A stretch of DNA of 18,078 bases from Planctomycetales bacterium (lineage in GTDB: Bacteria; Planctomycetota; Planctomycetia; Isosphaerales; Isosphaeraceae), in assembly GCA_027435495.1 (NCBI GenBank), contig DAHZZC010000200.1, positions 1 to 18,078 of the forward strand, given 5' to 3'. Each line of letters opens with the position of its first letter. The stretch's first letter is position 1. This document shows, piece after piece, positions 14,174-18,078 of the stretch. The position numbers and the translations under genes are program-made. Under the pieces are notes generated by a model. The model did no database searches, was not told where the DNA came from, and worked only from the letters and a program-made list of their open reading frames with translations.

Positions 14174-14201
14174 GTAATTTGTAATTAGTTATTTGTTATG
14201 G
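14174..14201. repeat. Heptameric tandem repeat, about four GTWATTW units
   Basis: Four successive 7-base units start at 14174, 14181, 14188 and 14195 (first GTAATTT, last GTTATGG). The array sits a few bases upstream of the deacetylase start in strikingly AT-rich DNA. Similar short tandem strings occur between genes in cyanobacteria (STRR) and some planctomycetes. Being directly upstream of the deacetylase gene, it may also act as an AT-rich promoter element. Confidence 0.5.
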
Positions 14202-14435
14202 GAATTTTATGATTTCAGAGCGGGTCTTTGACCACCGGAATCTGCCATCGGGAGTCGAGCTTCCGCGCGGATGGCTGGGTCATGCGCCGACGACGGTTCG
14301 CTCGCTGATCGACGTGCATTCGACACCCTCGGCCACGATTCGCCGGGACCGCCCACGACGGAGACCCACACCCGCGGTAGTATAGTCGCCAGGGGCGCGG
14401 GCTGGCGAGAGGTGGAGCGTTCGGGGGATGGCGAT

Positions 14436-15290
14436 ATGCTGCGCGGCATCCTGGTCGGGCTGGACACGACCGAACACGGCGAGGTGCTGACCGGGCTGGC
14501 GATCCGGTGGGCACGCCGATTTGGGGCCTCGCTGACGGGTCTGGCGATCGCCGATGAACCGGGGATCCGGGCGATCGAGCCGCTGGGGCCGGTTGGCGGT
14601 CGGCCAGGGGTCAACCCGGTGTATTACCTCGGCTACGAGAACCGGATGGACGAGGCCCGCCGGCGCGCGGATCGGCTTGCGGCCGAGTTCGTCGCTCGAT
14701 GTGCCTCGGCCGGGATCGCGCACGAGGAGGTCGTCGACGAGGGCGCGCCCGACGAGGTGATCGCGCGCCGGGCCCGGTCGCACGACCTGGTTTTGCTCCC
14801 GCAGCGGTCGCATTTTGAGTTCAGAGCCCGCGAGGACCTGCCCGACGAGGGACTCGTTCGCCGCGTTCTCAAGGATACCCCCCGGCCCATCGTCGTTGTT
14901 CCCAGGTCGCCCGCGCCCGAGGGGCCGGTCATCGTCGCCTATGATGGGAGCCTCCAGGCCGATCGGGCACTCTCGGCATTCGAGGCGACCGGGTTGGGCG
15001 GGACGGGACGCGTTCACATCGTCAGCGTCGCCGATGGACCCGACGAGGCCACCCGCCACGCCGAGCACGCCCGACACTTCCTCGATTTGCACAGGCTCGC
15101 CGCGATGGCCCACGCCATCGCCTCCAGCAGCCCACCCGCGGCCATCGTGCTCGCCGAGGCCCGCCGACTCGGCGCAGGGCTCCTGGTGATGGGCGCCTAT
15201 GGCAAGCCCGTCCTCCGCGAGTTCTTCCTCGGCTCTTTCACCCGGACACTGCTCGCCGAGTGCCCCATCCCGATGTTCCTCTACCACTGA
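14436..15290 (+). CDS. Tandem-domain universal stress protein (UspA family)
   Basis: The 284-residue product starts at ATG 14436, preceded by a GGGGGA ribosome site; the longer frame upstream is compositionally poor. It has two Usp domains: the first about 1-155 (LRGILVGLDTTEHGEVLTGL, ending RPIVVVPRS), the second about 160-284 (GPVIVAYDGSLQADRAL, ending AECPIPMFLYH). The second carries GAYG, nine residues, then GS, the ATP-binding signature G-x2-G-x9-G(S/T). The first domain has RSHFEFRAREDL in the corresponding place, lacks that signature, and is probably a non-binding half. Tandem Usp proteins bind ATP or AMP and take part in stress survival in the cytoplasm; the partner here is unknown. 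It is divergent from the deacetylase and separated by 179 bp from the chitinase-like gene. Confidence 0.9.
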   Translation: MLRGILVGLDTTEHGEVLTGLAIRWARRFGASLTGLAIADEPGIRAIEPLGPVGGRPGVNPVYYLGYENRMDEARRRADRLAAEFVARCASAGIAHEEVVDEGAPDEVIARRARSHDLVLLPQRSHFEFRAREDLPDEGLVRRVLKDTPRPIVVVPRSPAPEGPVIVAYDGSLQADRALSAFEATGLGGTGRVHIVSVADGPDEATRHAEHARHFLDLHRLAAMAHAIASSSPPAAIVLAEARRLGAGLLVMGAYGKPVLREFFLGSFTRTLLAECPIPMFLYH

Positions 15291-15469
15291 CGTGTTGCCA
15301 GGAGCCCCCGGCGTCTGCGATCGGCATCGCCAGCCCCTCGACGCCCTGCGCATATTCTAGGATGATAACGTCGCCTGAGAGAGGCCCGCGACCAATCCCG
15401 CCGCGACAGGGCCACGACGGTCGCGCAGGGAGCCGACCTCACCCGATCCACACATCCAGGAGAACGCTC

Positions 15470-17884
15470 ATGCAGATCCGAATCGAGGGCGGGCGCTGGC
15501 GCCCTGGCCCTGGAGTGGGGCGCCGCGCGCACAGGCCCCGACGATCGGCGATCGGCTCCGGCCGGCCCGAACAACTGGAAACCCGGGCCTTGCTCACCTC
15601 CGCGGCCTTCGCGGTGACGAGCGACTGGGGGACCGGATTCGGCGGCCAGATCACCATCACAAATACCCAGACTGTTGCCGTCAGCAACTGGACCCTGAGC
15701 TTCCAGTGGGATCGATCGATCTCCAGTATCTGGGACGCCACCGTCGCCAGCCACTCGGGGAACACCTATACCATCGATAATGCGGGATGGAATGCGACCA
15801 TCCCCGCGGGCGGCTCGGTTTCGTTCGGGTTTAATGGATCGTCGGGTAATGTGGGCTCGGATTTCCCCACGAATTATGCGCTGGATGGCCTCGCGATCAG
15901 TTCCACGCCGGCACCCACGCCGACGCCCACCCCGATCCCCACGCCCACGCCCACGCCAGTCCCGACGCCGACGCCGACACCCACGCCGAGCCCCACGGAC
16001 GCCTCGGTTTCGTTCGCGGTGACGAGCGACTGGGGGACCGGATTCGGGGGCCAGATCACCGTGGTCAACGACGGATCGGCGCCCATCAGCAACTGGACGC
16101 TCGGCTTCACCTGGGATCGGTCGATCGGCAGCATCTGGAACGCGACCAGCACGCAGTCAGGTAATCAATATGCGATCAACAATGACGGCTGGAATGGGAC
16201 GATTCCGGCGGGTGGCTCGGTTTCGTTCGGCTTCAACGGGTCGCCGGGGAACGTGGGGACGGACGTGCCGTCGAACTACGTTTTGAACGGGACGCCGCTG
16301 GGCCCGGCGGTTCCGCAGATCAATCTGAGTCATGTCTCGGTGAATGCGGGTGCGGCGGGGGCGCAGGCCGTCTTCACGGCGACGCTTTCGCAGGCGGCGG
16401 CGCAGCCGGTGACGGTCGGGTACGCGACGGTCGACGGGACGGCGCACGCGGGGACCGACTACACGGCGTCCTCCGGAACGCTGACCTTCCCGGCCGGAGC
16501 GACCAGCGAGACGTTCGCGGTCTCGATCCTGCCGGAGACATCGGTGAAGCCCAACCTGACGTTCCAGGTGGACCTTTCGGCGCCCTCGGGTGCGGCGCTC
16601 GGGACCTCGTCGGCCATTGCGACGATCGTCGACACGATCACCGCGCCGCCGACGGCGAATGAGATCACGACGGTGGCCACCGGGAACGTCGCGCAGTCGA
16701 TCGATGTGCTGGCCTCGACGACGGATCCGAGCGGGTATCCGCTCTCGGTCTCGGGCTTCACGCAGCCGGCGCACGGGACGGTCGCGGCCGGGACGGGCGG
16801 GTCGCTCGTCTACACGCCGGCCGCCGGCTACCTCGGCGCCGACGCGTTCACGTACACGGTGGGCGACGGGCACGGCGGATCGGCGACCGCGACGGTGGCA
16901 CTCACGGTCGTCTCGCCGTTTCAGGCGAATAGCTGGGGACACTTCTTCGCGCCTTATGTCGACATGACGCTGTATCCGACCTATAACCTCTCAACGGCGA
17001 TGCAGTCGGCCGGGCTGAAAGATTTTACCCTGGCGTTCATCACGGCCGACGCGAACAACGCCCCGGCCTGGGGCGGCTATTCGGCGTACGAGGTCAACGG
17101 CGGGACGTTTGACCAGGCGATCCAGGCGCAGGTGGCGCAGGTCCGGGCGGCGGGGGGCCACGTGAGCGTCTCGTTCGGCGGCGAGGCCGGGACCGAACTC
17201 GCGCAGGCGATCACCAATGTGGGAGCGTTGACGGCCGCCTATCAGCAGGTGATCAACGCTTACGGCCTGACTCATATCGACTTCGACATCGAGGGTGCCG
17301 CGGCGGCCGATCCGGCCTCGATTGACCGGCGGTCGCAGGCGATCGCCGCGCTCCAGGCGAGTGCCGCGGCGGCCGGCAAGACGCTCGACGTCTCGTTCAC
17401 GCTCCCCGTCCTGCCGAGCGGGCTCACGGCGAACGGGCTGTATGTCCTTCAGTCGGCCCTGAAGTATGGGGTGAAGATCTCGACGGTCAATGTCATGGCG
17501 ATGGACTACGGCGACTCGGCCGCGCCCAATCCGCAGGGTCAGATGGGGACCTACGCGATCGATGCGGCGACGAGCCTGCACACCCAGCTCGCGACGCTCT
17601 ACGGCAGCACGCGGACGAGCAGCGAGCTCTGGGGGACGATCGGCGTCACGCCGATGATCGGCGTCAATGATGCTTCGGACGAGGTTTTCGGCCTCTCCGA
17701 CGCGAGCCAGCTTCTGGCGTTCGCCGAGTCGGTGGGGCTGGCCGAGATCTCGATGTGGTCGCTGGGGCGCGACCAGCAGGCGCCCGGCGGAGCGCTCACT
17801 TACGCGGTCGACAACGCGAGTTCGATCGTCCAGGCTCCATTCGCGTTTTCGGATATCTTCGAGGCGTATACCGGATCTGTTTGA
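15470..17884 (+). CDS. Secreted modular GH18 chitinase-like enzyme with two CBM2-like domains
   Basis: The 804-residue product starts at ATG 15470 with AGGAGA 8 nt upstream. The N-terminus is basic and carries EQLETRALLTS (34-44), the planctomycete LExRxLLS motif of secreted or surface proteins. In order: first CBM2-like domain (46-141); Pro-Thr linker (145-177); second CBM2-like domain (181-275; FAVTSDWGTGFGGQ is repeated in both); a Calx-beta-like domain (281-390; VTVGYATVDGTAHAGTDY); a cadherin/Ig-like domain (392-481; YTPAAGYLGADAFTYTVGDG); and a GH18-like barrel (486-790; FFAPYVDMTLYPTYNL, HVSVSFGG, GLTHIDFDIEG, VNVMAMDYGD, ISMWSLGRD). Glu 608 of DFDIE fits the catalytic acid. The full DxxDxDxE pattern is incomplete because the first Asp is Thr 601. 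It probably binds crystalline polysaccharide and cleaves chitin or related glycan outside the cell; substrate is inferred. Confidence 0.9.
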   Translation: MQIRIEGGRWRPGPGVGRRAHRPRRSAIGSGRPEQLETRALLTSAAFAVTSDWGTGFGGQITITNTQTVAVSNWTLSFQWDRSISSIWDATVASHSGNTYTIDNAGWNATIPAGGSVSFGFNGSSGNVGSDFPTNYALDGLAISSTPAPTPTPTPIPTPTPTPVPTPTPTPTPSPTDASVSFAVTSDWGTGFGGQITVVNDGSAPISNWTLGFTWDRSIGSIWNATSTQSGNQYAINNDGWNGTIPAGGSVSFGFNGSPGNVGTDVPSNYVLNGTPLGPAVPQINLSHVSVNAGAAGAQAVFTATLSQAAAQPVTVGYATVDGTAHAGTDYTASSGTLTFPAGATSETFAVSILPETSVKPNLTFQVDLSAPSGAALGTSSAIATIVDTITAPPTANEITTVATGNVAQSIDVLASTTDPSGYPLSVSGFTQPAHGTVAAGTGGSLVYTPAAGYLGADAFTYTVGDGHGGSATATVALTVVSPFQANSWGHFFAPYVDMTLYPTYNLSTAMQSAGLKDFTLAFITADANNAPAWGGYSAYEVNGGTFDQAIQAQVAQVRAAGGHVSVSFGGEAGTELAQAITNVGALTAAYQQVINAYGLTHIDFDIEGAAAADPASIDRRSQAIAALQASAAAAGKTLDVSFTLPVLPSGLTANGLYVLQSALKYGVKISTVNVMAMDYGDSAAPNPQGQMGTYAIDAATSLHTQLATLYGSTRTSSELWGTIGVTPMIGVNDASDEVFGLSDASQLLAFAESVGLAEISMWSLGRDQQAPGGALTYAVDNASSIVQAPFAFSDIFEAYTGSV
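15605..15892 (+). repeat. First CBM2-encoding internal repeat
   Basis: This segment encodes the first CBM2-like domain. Its first 48 bases after position 15607 match the copy 405 bp downstream at 16013 with a single difference, while the rest of the two copies has diverged more at DNA level. The pattern suggests duplication followed by local homogenisation. Confidence 0.65.
15902..16000 (+). repeat. Pro-Thr-rich linker repeat
   Basis: Alternating Pro and Thr codons (ACGCCC/CCGACG type) encode a flexible, extended linker of about 33 residues between the two CBM2-like domains, as is common in secreted cellulases and chitinases. Confidence 0.8.
16010..16294 (+). repeat. Second CBM2-encoding internal repeat
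   Basis: This is the second copy of the CBM2-like module, reading ISNWTLGFTWDRSIGSIWNA where the first has VSNWTLSFQWDRSISSIWDA. The conserved Trp residues expected on a cellulose/chitin-binding face are kept in both copies. Confidence 0.65.
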
Positions 17885-17898
17885 GCCGGATGGGAGGC

Positions 17899-17940
17899 TG
17901 GGTCGAGGCGCCTCGGGATGGTCCAACGGGCCTCGACCCA
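17899..17940. terminator. Inverted repeat between convergent genes, candidate terminator
   Basis: TGGGTCGAGGC (17899-17909) and GCCTCGACCCA (17930-17940) are perfect 11-base reverse complements with a 20-base loop. The structure sits 15 bp after the chitinase stop and 7 bp before the stop of the convergent minus-strand gene. No T tract follows, so it would be a GC-type or bidirectional terminator at best. Confidence 0.5.
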
Positions 17941-17947
17941 GGGGATT

Positions 17948-18078
17948 TCAGGGCGCGAGGAGGACCACGGTGTGCTTCCGGCGGAGCTTGTTGAGTTCCT
18001 TGTCCTTGACGAGCGCCAGGCCGGTTGCGGTTGGCTTGTGAAAGGCGATCTCGCGGCCGTTGAGGTCGTAGAGCTTTC
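17948..18078 (-). CDS. 3' end of an unidentified minus-strand gene
   Basis: The frame enters from the right edge and ends at TGA (complement of 17948-17950), giving the last 42 residues. It begins KLYDLNGREIAFHKPTATG, continues LALVKDKELNKLRRKH and ends VVLLAP. Codon use is strongly G/C at third positions, and the stretch is free of stops, as expected of a real gene here. The residues alternate hydrophobic and charged positions like a beta-rich domain end. I do not recognise the family. It is convergent with the chitinase-like gene. Confidence 0.6.
   Translation of the reverse strand, partial: KLYDLNGREIAFHKPTATGLALVKDKELNKLRRKHTVVLLAP

Overview
The window is high-GC chromosomal DNA that most resembles a planctomycete, probably Isosphaeraceae-like (Singulisphaera/Paludisphaera/Tautonia type); this assignment is an inference. 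Supporting signs are the LExRxLL motif near the N-terminus of a large secreted protein, a PEP-CTERM tail in a gene remnant, interspersed hairpin repeats, AT-rich tandem short repeats between genes, and a DsrE-like secreted protein. No rRNA, tRNA, CRISPR array or intact insertion sequence was seen.

Layout. 1-352: 3' end of a plus-strand gene of unknown family, apparently broken by a frameshift at a G6 run. 353-958: no gene; several copies of a hairpin-forming repeat in both orientations. 959-1456 (-): secreted DsrE/DsrF-like protein. 1817-3235 (+): DUF418/YeiB-type multi-pass membrane protein. 3258-11621 (-): a compact biosynthetic locus. 11622-12265: no convincing gene. 12266-12550 (+): remnant of a PEP-CTERM protein. 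12712-13086 (+): small VOC-fold protein. 13129-14166 (-): NodB-type polysaccharide deacetylase. 14436-15290 (+): tandem universal stress protein. 15470-17884 (+): secreted modular GH18 chitinase-like enzyme with two CBM2-like domains. 17948-18078 (-): 3' end of an unidentified gene.

The centre of interest is the minus-strand locus. In transcription order it encodes a cytochrome P450, a fatty acyl-AMP ligase (FAAL), then, after a 243-bp AT-rich gap, a long acyl-CoA dehydrogenase-like flavoprotein, a free acyl carrier protein, and a condensation-carrier-thioesterase protein. A coherent model (inference) is that FAAL activates a fatty acid as acyl-AMP and loads it on the ACP. The flavoenzyme may desaturate the tethered chain and the P450 may oxidise it. 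The condensation domain then joins the chain to an amine or alcohol, and the thioesterase releases a small N-acyl or O-acyl product. No adenylation domain, phosphopantetheinyl transferase, regulator or transporter is present, so the source of the nucleophile on the second carrier domain is the main open question. The P450 also lacks the usual I-helix threonine. Flanking genes look like ordinary housekeeping or extracellular-polysaccharide functions with no evident link to the locus.
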